Below, piece by piece: positions 24,631 to 32,742 of a stretch of DNA of 64,000 nucleotides. A model generated the notes under the pieces. That model ran no database searches and was not told the DNA's origin. It saw nothing but the letters and a program-made list of their open reading frames with translations. The stretch lies in contig JARQZL010000056.1 in the NCBI GenBank assembly GCA_029984855.1, positions 34,237 to 98,236 on the forward strand, read 5' to 3'. The translations under genes were made by a program, and so were the position numbers. Every line of letters starts with the position of its first letter. Positions within the stretch are counted from its first letter, which is position 1. This DNA is from Archaeoglobales archaeon. Its GTDB lineage: Archaea; Halobacteriota; Archaeoglobi; Archaeoglobales; Archaeoglobaceae.

Positions 24631-25122
24631 TTAGAGGATGCCAGCATTACGTAAATGTCCATCGATTATCCTTCTATGCTCCTGCTCAACTTCTTGCCAG
24701 GCCTGATCAAACCCCTTTCGACTGCCGGTCTCAAAATACCTTCTATATGCTGCGGGACTCCTATGCCAGAGCCGGACTCCTCGGGCTGCATCGAGATCGC
24801 TCCCTCCTGCATTTATTATGCTTTTGTATATTTCTGCATACTGCAGTATTGGGATCTCTATTTCTTGACGAGCTGTGGCATCCCATGGCATCATCTTATC
24901 GGCTTGTTTTTCGGAAATCCCATATCGACTCCCAAACTTACGAGCAACGTATCTCCAGGTATCACGATTAAACTGAAACACACCCCATGCAGTAATAAGT
25001 TTCTTACCGTGTGGTCTTTCACTATGTGGTCTCGCATCAAATTTGTTCGCTGGACATCCAAATCTCCCACCACTCTCTGTTTGAGCAAGATGGGTCACAA
25101 CTCTTACAAAAGTATCTCCCAA
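24631..25122 (-). pseudogene. Lysozyme/lytic transglycosylase-like domain, C-terminal piece of a split gene
   Basis: 163 residues from a TTG in the track. It has HLAQTESGGRFG followed by LITAWGVFQFNRDTWRYVAR, the layout of transglycosylase (SLT/lysozyme-like) domains: a catalytic glutamate before Ser-Gly, then the Gly-x-Phe-Gln strand. A helical end follows (FDQAWQEVEQEHRRIIDG). The frame is the same as that of the ORF ending at 25171, separated by one TGA and 16 further open codons, so this was probably the C-terminal domain of that protein. Archaea lack murein, so a bacterial origin or an antibacterial role is implied. Confidence 0.65.
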
Positions 25123-25170
25123 ACCTTGTTTTTGAGCAAAACTCTCAATATATGGTAAAGCTTCTCCAGC

Positions 25171-26470
25171 TCAACTCGTTTGCTTAGCATCTTTAGGGAG
25201 TCCCGGTGGACGTTTGTTCCCCCAGTGTGGACCGTATCTCTGATTGGGATCAACTTCATACTGAATATCTTCAGGTGTCACTTTTCCTTCTACTATGTCA
25301 TCCGGAAAATATATGACATCTACAGGTCGTAATAGCAGATACACATCAAAAAAAGCTTTTCTTGCATTGGTATACAAGTGATAAAGTTTCTTAAGAATTG
25401 AAGTGAGATCTCTCAAAGATTCTGCTGTTTGGTGTAGCAATTCGATATTGCATCTTTTTTCTGGGGGAGTTGGCGGCGGATATGGTGAACTTCCTGCTAT
25501 AGGCTTTGTTCCATCTCTCAATGATCTAATTAACGCTTCTACAAATACTTTAGCAACTTCATTAGATGCACCCTTAAGATGTTTGCAGCCCTCTTCTATA
25601 GTCTTTTTACTCATTTTTTTTGCATGAGCAAAAACAAAACGCTGTACAAAATAAAGTGTTGCAAAAGCTTCTGTTTTATCTTTTACTTTAGTAATAAGCT
25701 CTTCCTTATTTTTCACATTAGTATTTGCGGGGGAAATCTCTCCACCGATCATTTCTAAAAAATATTTACAACGTTTATCCCATTGATTTTCAAGATATTG
25801 ACTGAATAAATTTGGTAAAACAGGAGATTCTTTTGAGCTGCGAGGGAAATTAGGTTCACTAAGTACTCCCTTTGCTGAGCCAATTACGTATGCACAAACA
25901 TCACCTTCAAGGTTAATTGAAGCGCCATAATCGCTCTTTTTATTATCAAAGATAACTCTTACATTTGTATTTGGATTTTTAGACCGTTTGTATGCTAAGC
26001 ATGCTGCTCCACCTCCCAGATCACCTAACCATGTTACGATTTCTAGCGGTGTACCTCCAAAAAATGGGATATTTATTGTTTGAGTAACATAAGATAGACG
26101 AGTCTCAAGACCTATTAGCACATGCCCAATATCAATCTTTTTGGTATCGCTATAATAAACGTCTTGACAATTTTGAAGATCCTGAAAAAGTTTCTTACCA
26201 AATATCTCCAATATATCATTACCATTCAATGGGTCGTAAAAAGAACCTGTAAGAATTGTGAATGCAAGGTTTCGGACTCGACTTTTTTCTGCCTTATAGT
26301 CCTTGCTCCAAGGAGCACCATAATATAATCCTCGTAAGATCCTAATTCGGTCCTTAGGATCTTTGAATGAATTATCAATAAGTTTTTTCTCAGCTTCTTC
26401 AAGAAGTTCAATAAACTTTTGAAAGTTACAGGTGGGATTGCCCCCAATATAGTACCTCTTTGTGTTTCAT
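25171..26470 (-). pseudogene. Large island protein, N-terminal and middle parts (unknown family)
   Basis: The track starts at a TTG (26229), but the frame is open and protein-like for 79 more codons upstream (NFQKFIELLEEAEKKLIDNS, RIRILRGLYYGAPWSKDY) without any start codon. An ATG at 26470 lies one base out of frame; a single extra A after it would explain this. Conserved-looking segments are KIDIGHVLIGLETRLS, LEIVTWLGDLGGGAACLAY and INLEGDVCAYVIG. The TGA at 25171 separates it in frame from the lysozyme-like domain. Together they would give about 610 residues. I do not recognise the family. The DNA is more AT-rich than the neighbouring core genes. Confidence 0.6.
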
Positions 26471-26475
26471 ATCTT

Positions 26476-27583
26476 TTACCACATTGACAGCTCTTCTCCT
26501 TTCTCCACATGCAGTGCTCCTGTAGGAGTATATTCATACCAGGTGTCAATGTGTTCTCCGGGCACAAAGAAGACGTATCTTCTTGTTGCATCTCCCTCCT
26601 TTTCTTCAGATGAATAGTATCTCAGTGGCAACACATCCTCCTTTTCAACCCTTAAAACATCGCCTCTCCTCTCCATTACTTTTCTCACCAGACGAATAGT
26701 TCCATCGGATGTATCAAGCTCGAATGTTAGATGAAATGTTAAAGTAATAGTTACATTATTGATTTTTATTGGTATTTCTTTTGTGGTGACTGTTATTTCA
26801 TTCTTCTCCTCATTTTTCTCTACATCTGCATCCCCTACCCTTTTGAACCATGTCTCATCGTCAATTATATCGTCAATACTTAACTCTCGTTCAGACAAGT
26901 CCTCTAAAAAGTGTTTTAAAATCTTAGACAAATCCTTTAAGATTGCACCCTTCATACTTCTTACATGCTCCTTCAACCTCTCTTCATCAGTTCCCGGAAC
27001 ATCCTCCCAGCAGAAGACATAATCACCCCTGTTTGGATTTGGCACATACTTGTAAATGCTCTTTGAGCTGGCTTTTATTTCCTGAGCAAGAGTCAGATAT
27101 GGATGATCATCTTCAATCTCACCATCAATTTCTCCGGTCTCTATAAACTTGACAAATGCCTCCTCAAATCCAGGGCGGACTGTAAGAACAAAACCCTTGC
27201 ACATCCCGCCCTCAAAAATGCTCTGTGGTAAAAGTCTGGGTGTTCAAGGGATTGCTTGAAGTCCCATCTTTCGGGCACACTCCAGAAGTAGAGATAGAGA
27301 ATCCAGTTCACATTCTCCCATTCAACTGCCTGCTGAATGAATCTAACCATTTTGAGGTATTTCAGCTGTTTCTTGTTTCTTCGTCCATTTTCATGAGCTT
27401 TTCTGGTGGTAGTTCGATTGATTTACCTATCCATCTGGAAACCCAAGGTGGTAATTTAATTTCTATTGATTCTTCAATTTTTGCTCCTGCATAATATGGA
27501 AGATCTTCTAACTCTGGGCTAATTAGCTCTTCAGGGAAAAACTCAAAATCAGGCCCTATAAACCATCTGAGCACCGTCTTCAT
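26476..27583 (-). pseudogene. C-terminal part of the large island protein, broken by two frameshifts
   Basis: Three track pieces (73, 69 and 242 codons) form one protein when read across. It runs from MKTVLRWFIGPDFEFFPEEL through NKKQLKYLKMVRFIQQAVEW, VNWILYLYFWSVPERWDF and HPDFYHRAFLRAGCARV to LTVRPGFEEAFVKFIETG. It ends PGEHIDTWYEYTPTGALHVE before the stop at 26476. Adding one base to the A-run near 27376-27378 and one to the T-run at 27190-27193 restores the frame. The start lies in the same frame as the 669-codon ORF upstream, separated only by TAG and one codon, so this is probably its natural C-terminus. Confidence 0.65.
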
Positions 27584-27586
27584 TAT

Positions 27587-29596
27587 CTATTCCTTTTCAA
27601 TCTGCCTTAGTTTTAACGCATCTTTGCCTGTAAGCTCCGCAAGAAGTCTATCCCTTCTGTTCTCCAAACCTTCAAGTTCCTGCAGCCACCTCGTCCTTGC
27701 AGCTTCTTTTATTTTTTCAAAACACTTCATTCTCCATTTATCCCAAGCTTGTTTCAGTGGAACAGCTTTAACATCAAGAACTAAGTGGGGTTGTTCTTTG
27801 GTTTCCTTAAATTTAGCATTTTTACCAATATAATAAAACCAATACCAAGAATATTTATTCCGCTCTTTATTCCTTATATGCGTTATATTTGAGTTGTATT
27901 CCGCTTTAAAAGCTATTTTGTTATCTCCCTCTTCCTTATTCCAGTATGTGCCATGTACTGGACTTACCACAGTAACCTCATAAATCTTGTGTCCTTCTGG
28001 AAACTCAGTGTCAATTGTTCTCACCCCTACTTTAGGATGTTCCCCATCTGGACGGTAATCCTCCAGCACATCTACGTATGTCTTTCTCATTGCCTTTGGA
28101 GGTTCTGGGAGAGATACGCCATATTCACCGGCTTTTTCGAAATAGTTATCCTCTGTGATATCTTCTGGAGTTAAACCAAAAACAAACCCTTTATCTATCC
28201 TATCCTGAATTTGCTTAAGCTCAAGATACTTTCTCAGCAGGTAATTCCCCGGCTCAGGCACAACAATATCAAAGGTTAACCTTTCTCCAATACGGTAAAG
28301 GTCAATCCGCCACTTCCTCATCATCCTGTAAAAGTCCCATCTCACAACATCATCGCTCTTGTTCTCAATAACCCTGACCTGCTCATCTTCTCTTGTTACC
28401 TCTCTTGATATTTTGAAAGTAATTTTGTGCTCTTCTTTGGAACGGGATGCCGCTTTGCGGGTTATTTCTCTGTTTCTTTTTGAGGAAAACTCGCTGTGCT
28501 TGGTTTTCAGGTTATCATAGCTGTATCCGGCAGAAAGCTCTACCGACCATGCACCCGAGCCGCCTTTAACCTTTAAACCTGTATCAAATTTATGCTCTGT
28601 TTTTTCATCCTTGGATGTCGATTCTGCAAGCTCTGTTCTCTCAGTTGTAGCCTTTTCCTGCTCTTCTTCAGTTAATGTAACAAGTTCTTTCTCAAATTCT
28701 TCAACCGTCTTGACCCATTCTCTGTGCGATACCGTTATCTTCTCTCCAAGCATTAGAGGAAGGGTGTAAACAAGCTCTCCCTTTACAAGCTTAACCGGGG
28801 TGAAGTCCATTCTTTCCAGAAAAAGAACTCCCGCATAAATGCCTTCATCTATTTGCTTTACAGACTCCTCCACCTGCTTTCTTATCTGGTCAAAGTTTGT
28901 TTTTATCATATCTATAAGGTTCTTTTTAGGTATCTCCTTTTTAAACGCAGGAGGAAGATAGGAAACGAGCAGTTCTGCTTCACTTCTCTTTTCTTTTATC
29001 ATTTTGCTTAACGCCCTGTATTCAGCAGGGAGTCTGGCTGGGATTGGTTTTACTTTTTCTATCTCTCCTTCCAGTATTTCCGGTATCTCTAAAGGTTCTT
29101 CTACTTCTTTTCTCTCCGGTAACCCTTTAGTGAGTATAACAGCTTTCAGGGATTTTATCTCACCATGCAGTCTTTCGATTTCTTTTCTTATGTTCTCTGA
29201 ACCCTCCACTTCTGGCTCTTTTTCCAATTCCTCTGTTTTGCTTTTGCTTTTCAGCAAGTCTAAGGATTTATTCAGTTCCTCCTTCAGAGCATACATGTAT
29301 TTTGCAGCAAATTCCTTTATCATTTCCCTATCAATTTTGCCAGCTGAGGAGGCAAGTTTTGCGTAGTCTCTGTGCTGCAGGTAATCGCTGACAGATTGAG
29401 CAATTTCTTGCTTACATTCACCTTTTATTTTTTCCAGCACCCGGGAAGCAACACTGTATGGAGCGGCTCTGATAACGCTATCTATGATACTGGCTTTGAC
29501 AAAAGGAATCTTAACTTTGTCTTTCCACTTTTCAGGCTTATATGGAACATAACTTACTCCATAAAGCGATCTGCTCGTTGACCCATTCATTTTCAT
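27587..29596 (-). CDS. Large island protein, N-terminal 669 codons (coiled coil plus beta-rich region)
   Basis: 669 residues, family not recognised. Residues about 30-330 are helical and charged with a coiled coil (ENIRKEIERLHGEIKSLKAV). Residues about 330-420 are Ser/Thr/Gly-rich with alternating strands (GLKVKGGSGAWSVELSAGYS) that resemble the membrane-inserting hairpins of pore-forming proteins. Then come a conserved-looking VVRWDFYRMMRKWRIDLYRI and a beta-rich domain (YEVTVVSPVHGTYWNKEEG). It has no signal peptide. It ends at a TAG that precedes, in frame, the remains of the C-terminal part. It may be a toxin-like or envelope-acting protein; this is inference. About 200 bp upstream may hold its promoter. 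Confidence 0.6.
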   Translation of the reverse strand: MKMNGSTSRSLYGVSYVPYKPEKWKDKVKIPFVKASIIDSVIRAAPYSVASRVLEKIKGECKQEIAQSVSDYLQHRDYAKLASSAGKIDREMIKEFAAKYMYALKEELNKSLDLLKSKSKTEELEKEPEVEGSENIRKEIERLHGEIKSLKAVILTKGLPERKEVEEPLEIPEILEGEIEKVKPIPARLPAEYRALSKMIKEKRSEAELLVSYLPPAFKKEIPKKNLIDMIKTNFDQIRKQVEESVKQIDEGIYAGVLFLERMDFTPVKLVKGELVYTLPLMLGEKITVSHREWVKTVEEFEKELVTLTEEEQEKATTERTELAESTSKDEKTEHKFDTGLKVKGGSGAWSVELSAGYSYDNLKTKHSEFSSKRNREITRKAASRSKEEHKITFKISREVTREDEQVRVIENKSDDVVRWDFYRMMRKWRIDLYRIGERLTFDIVVPEPGNYLLRKYLELKQIQDRIDKGFVFGLTPEDITEDNYFEKAGEYGVSLPEPPKAMRKTYVDVLEDYRPDGEHPKVGVRTIDTEFPEGHKIYEVTVVSPVHGTYWNKEEGDNKIAFKAEYNSNITHIRNKERNKYSWYWFYYIGKNAKFKETKEQPHLVLDVKAVPLKQAWDKWRMKCFEKIKEAARTRWLQELEGLENRRDRLLAELTGKDALKLRQIEKE

Positions 29597-29813
29597 ACCT
29601 CCCTTTGCCTCTAATTATTACTTCTAATTTCACAACATGTTCACTAAATAATATATATGAAATTTCCGTTTTCCGTCCAAATATGGTAGGATATACGAAC
29701 TTCTTAGTCTAAATCTTGAAGTATAAATCTCTTGTTTTTAATCCTCGCAGGAGTACATGTAATAAGAACAATGTCCACCGCCAACCATAAGTATCTCCTG
29801 CCTAACTCCTGGC

Positions 29814-30440
29814 GTGGACTGGGAGAAACTTGTATCCAGCATGGAAAAAGAGGCGAAGGAAAGGAAAGCTCCAGTCTTCACCCTAAAAGGCTTTGTGACA
29901 CCATTTCAGCACCTCATTTTTGCTGTTCTGAGTTCAAGGACGAGAGATGAACAGACTGCAAAAGCTGCAAAGAAGTTGTTTGAGAAGGTAAAAGGCCCGG
30001 AAGACCTTGCATCAATGTCTGTTGGGAAGATAGAGGAACTGATAAGAGGAGTGGGATTCTACAGAGTTAAGGCTAAAAGGCTCAAGGAACTTGCTGATGA
30101 GGTGGTTAAAGCGGGCTCTGTCCCTGATACCTTTGAAGAACTTATTAAGTTGCCAGGTGTTGGAAGAAAAACAGCAAACGTCGTTCTCGCTCATGCCTTT
30201 GGAAAAGCTGCAATAGGTGTTGATACCCACGTCCATCGTGTTTCGAACAGAATGGGGCTCGTTAAAACAAAGAAGCCGGAAGAGACTGAAGAAGAGCTGA
30301 AAAAGCTTGTTCCAAAGGAGCTATGGGTGAGGATAAATAAAGCGATGGTTGGTTTTGGCCAGACAGTTTGCAAGCCCGTAAAACCTCTTTGCAATGAATG
30401 TCCCTTTACATGGTGTCCCAGGGCTGGAGTTAAGCTTTAA
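29814..30440 (+). CDS. nth: Endonuclease III (DNA glycosylase/AP lyase)
   Basis: 208 residues from a GTG. The helix-hairpin-helix LPGVGRKTANVVL carries the catalytic lysine, the following GVDTHVHRVSNR carries the catalytic aspartate, and the C-terminal CKPVKPLCNECPFTWC (Cys-x6-Cys-x2-Cys-x5-Cys) holds a 4Fe-4S cluster. It removes oxidised pyrimidines and nicks the abasic site. An ATG nine codons in is an alternative start. It marks the right edge of the island. Confidence 0.93.
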   Translation: MDWEKLVSSMEKEAKERKAPVFTLKGFVTPFQHLIFAVLSSRTRDEQTAKAAKKLFEKVKGPEDLASMSVGKIEELIRGVGFYRVKAKRLKELADEVVKAGSVPDTFEELIKLPGVGRKTANVVLAHAFGKAAIGVDTHVHRVSNRMGLVKTKKPEETEEELKKLVPKELWVRINKAMVGFGQTVCKPVKPLCNECPFTWCPRAGVKL

Positions 30441-31257
30441 CGGCCTTAGCAATAAGCTTTGCAACACTTATATTGCTTACAGCCCTTTCTATCGTATCGG
30501 TTGCCACAACTCTTGAAATTCCGGCAGCATATAACTTGTTCAATGCATTGCATGCAAGAACCGCGTGAACGCATGCAGCCTCAATGCTGCTGGCCTTAAG
30601 GAGCCTTGCAGCCTCAACAACCGTCCCTCCTGTTGAAATTATGTCATCAACTATCACAACGCTCCTGCCTTCTACATCAATGTTCTTTGGCGATATTTCA
30701 ACGTGCTCCGCATCTATTCTCCTCTTTTCCAGATAGTCAAACTCGCATTCTGCGGCCTTTGCGGCCCTCTTTACTCTCTCTAACGAGCCAAAGTCGGGAG
30801 AAACCATAACGACATCCTGCTCTTTATAGTATTTGCCTATAAGCTTCATGGCATCAACCTCTTCAAGCTTTCTGAAGTAACCTGCAGCATTTCTGCTATG
30901 GACGTTTACTGATATAACTCTGTCAGCATAGCTCTCAATAAACCTTGCAACCGCTCTTATGCTGATCGCCTCTCCCTCATAGAACCTTTTATCCTGTCTC
31001 GCATAGCCCATGTACGGGATTACAGCAGTGATTGTGCTTTTCTCCAGAGCGTCGAAGAGAAGCATGAGAGTTATCAGATCATCGCTGGACGTTATGCTCT
31101 GCACAACAACTACTTCATCATCGACTTCGCTCTCAACCCGAACGTAGATTTCTCCATCAGGGAATTGTTTGAACGTTGTTTTTGCAAGTCTGGTTTCAAG
31201 CTCGTCAGCAACCCTTTTAGCAAGGAGAGGGGAAGATGTACCGGCAACCACTTTCAT
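30430..31257 (-). CDS. prs: Ribose-phosphate pyrophosphokinase
   Basis: 275 residues, the shorter archaeal form. FKQFPDGEIYVRV near the N-terminus, the MGYARQDKRFYEGE flexible loop for ATP, and the phosphoribosyl motif VVIVDDIISTGGTVVEAARL. It makes PRPP from ribose 5-phosphate and ATP, feeding purine, pyrimidine, histidine and tryptophan synthesis. Its 3' end overlaps the nth gene by 11 bp in convergent orientation. It is followed upstream by a HisA-like gene on the same strand. Confidence 0.93.
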   Translation of the reverse strand: MKVVAGTSSPLLAKRVADELETRLAKTTFKQFPDGEIYVRVESEVDDEVVVVQSITSSDDLITLMLLFDALEKSTITAVIPYMGYARQDKRFYEGEAISIRAVARFIESYADRVISVNVHSRNAAGYFRKLEEVDAMKLIGKYYKEQDVVMVSPDFGSLERVKRAAKAAECEFDYLEKRRIDAEHVEISPKNIDVEGRSVVIVDDIISTGGTVVEAARLLKASSIEAACVHAVLACNALNKLYAAGISRVVATDTIERAVSNISVAKLIAKAVKA

Positions 31258-31297
31258 AGGATTCGGTATGTTTTCCGGTATAAGTTTTTAGCCCTTT

Positions 31298-31951
31298 TTA
31301 CTTGAGTACATCAGCCGGAATCAGGCCAGAATGCACTGCAGTTGATATCAATATCCCATGACAGCCCATCGCTTTCAGTTTTTCTATGTCCTCAATACTG
31401 CTTATGCCCCCACCAACCAGTACGGGGTTTGAAGATATGCTGACAACCCTTTCTATGAGCTCGAAGTCTGGACAAAGCGTACCCACTCTCCTCAGACTGA
31501 GCACTATAACTCCTCTCAGCCTGAAAGAGTTGAGCCATTCAACTGCCTCATCAACACTTGCAAAGGAGTTAGAAGCATCAAGGAAGCCATCTCGGACATC
31601 GAGGCTGACGTAATGTTCATCTTCAACTTGCCTTAAATCGAATGTCTCACTTCCGAGAACTGGGGTAAAGCTCAACTCCTTCACTTCCTCAATGCTTTTG
31701 AAACCGCAATCAGCAATCAGCTCACACTTTTTTGCAAGTTTCTCTATAACGTCAAAATTATTCCCTTTTCCCGTAATTGCATCCAGATCGGCAATATATA
31801 CGTTCTTCGGCTTCAAAGCATCGAAAACATCAAGAGGGTTGCTGTTTTTAACAACAGCACTTGTCAAATGGACAGGCCTGTATTCACTTCTTTCACCTCT
31901 TATAGCCCTCACAACTTCTTCATTAAGTATGTCCATGACGAAGTAGATCAC
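31298..31951 (-). CDS. HisA-like TIM-barrel protein (COG1411 type)
   Basis: 217 residues from a GTG. It resembles HisA in its half-barrel repeats, with VYIADLDAITGKGNN, NPVLVGGGISSIEDIEKL and GILISTAVHSG forming the phosphate sites. The normal HisA N-terminus is replaced by VMDILNEEVVRAIRGERSEY, typical of archaeal HisA-related proteins of unknown substrate. It is divergent from mfnB with only 44 bp between, so the pair shares a promoter region and may share a pathway (methanofuran or a related phosphate cofactor route). Confidence 0.75.
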   Translation of the reverse strand: MIYFVMDILNEEVVRAIRGERSEYRPVHLTSAVVKNSNPLDVFDALKPKNVYIADLDAITGKGNNFDVIEKLAKKCELIADCGFKSIEEVKELSFTPVLGSETFDLRQVEDEHYVSLDVRDGFLDASNSFASVDEAVEWLNSFRLRGVIVLSLRRVGTLCPDFELIERVVSISSNPVLVGGGISSIEDIEKLKAMGCHGILISTAVHSGLIPADVLK

Positions 31952-31968
31952 AGTGAAATGATAACTCT

Positions 31969-31985
31969 CTTATAAATATATATGG
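31969..31985. promoter_or_regulatory. Shared bidirectional TATA region between hisA-like and mfnB
   Basis: CTTATAAATATATATGG lies in the 44-bp gap between the divergent GTG (31951) and ATG (31996). It can be read as a TATA box on either strand, so the two genes are probably driven from one overlapping promoter. Confidence 0.5.
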
Positions 31986-31995
31986 TACTCTACTC

Positions 31996-32694
31996 ATGCT
32001 CGTGCTCGTAAGTCCTGCAAGTGAAGATGAAGCGGTTGAGTCTCTGCTGGGTGGGGCGGATATAGTAGACGTCAAGAACCCGGCAGAGGGTTCTCTCGGT
32101 GCCAATTATCCCTGGGTAATAAAAAGGATAGCCGGAATGGTGAAGGAAAAAGGAAGGAGTGTGAGTGCAACCATAGGCGACATGGAGTTCAAGCCGGGAA
32201 CTGCAAGCCTTGCAGCGTATGCAGCAGCCTCCTGTGGAGCAGACTACGTGAAGGTTGGTCTGTACGGTGTCAGGAATGGTATACAGGCTGTGAAGATGAT
32301 GAAGGCGGTTGTAAAAGCTGTTGAGGACTTTGATACACAGGTTGTTGCCGCCGCTTATGCCGATTTCAGGAAGATAGGCTCAATTTCCCCATTGGAGCTT
32401 GCAGAAGTTGCTGCTGATGTTGCGCACGGAATAATGATAGATACTGCCATTAAGGATGGCAGCCACCTTTTCGATCACATGAACACGGAAGAACTCAAAA
32501 CTTTTGTTGAGCTTGCACACTCTTCCGGATGCTTCTGCGCTCTTGCTGGCTCACTGAGATTTGATGACATCCCCTTTCTTAAGGAGATGGGAGCTGACAT
32601 AATCGGGGTCAGAACGGCTGTTTGCGAAAATGGCAGGAATTCGAAGATAAAGCGAGAGCTTGTCGCAAGGCTTGTGGAGGTTGCGAGGTCATAA
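31996..32694 (+). CDS. mfnB: (5-formylfuran-3-yl)methyl phosphate synthase (methanofuran pathway)
   Basis: 232 residues. It starts MLVLVSPASEDEAVESLLGG and has GADIVDVKNPAEGSLGANYP, with the Schiff-base-type lysine in VDVKNP. Later segments are CGADYVKVGLYG and MIDTAIKDGSHLFDHM. This matches MfnB (DUF556), which condenses two molecules of glyceraldehyde 3-phosphate to the furan precursor of methanofuran. Archaeoglobales use methanofuran in the C1 branch of the acetyl-CoA pathway, so its presence fits. Confidence 0.9.
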   Translation: MLVLVSPASEDEAVESLLGGADIVDVKNPAEGSLGANYPWVIKRIAGMVKEKGRSVSATIGDMEFKPGTASLAAYAAASCGADYVKVGLYGVRNGIQAVKMMKAVVKAVEDFDTQVVAAAYADFRKIGSISPLELAEVAADVAHGIMIDTAIKDGSHLFDHMNTEELKTFVELAHSSGCFCALAGSLRFDDIPFLKEMGADIIGVRTAVCENGRNSKIKRELVARLVEVARS

Positions 32695-32742
32695 GTGCTG
32701 TAATAGCAAACTATTTAAAGTTTTGTTATTGTAATTGTAATA

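Noticed and set aside
24480-25158. Plus-strand ORFs of 163 and 167 residues opposite the lysozyme-like domain
   Set aside because: They are shadows of the minus-strand coding frame, with repetitive composition and no ribosome site or domain.
26226-26591. Minus-strand 121-residue ORF
   Set aside because: It is a third-frame shadow crossing the end of one island gene and the start of the next; the protein-like text lies in the other frames.
25171-27589. TGA as selenocysteine or TAG as pyrrolysine in the island genes
   Set aside because: No SECIS-like hairpin or pyl context is visible, neither amino acid is expected in Archaeoglobales, and nearby one-base shifts point to decay instead.
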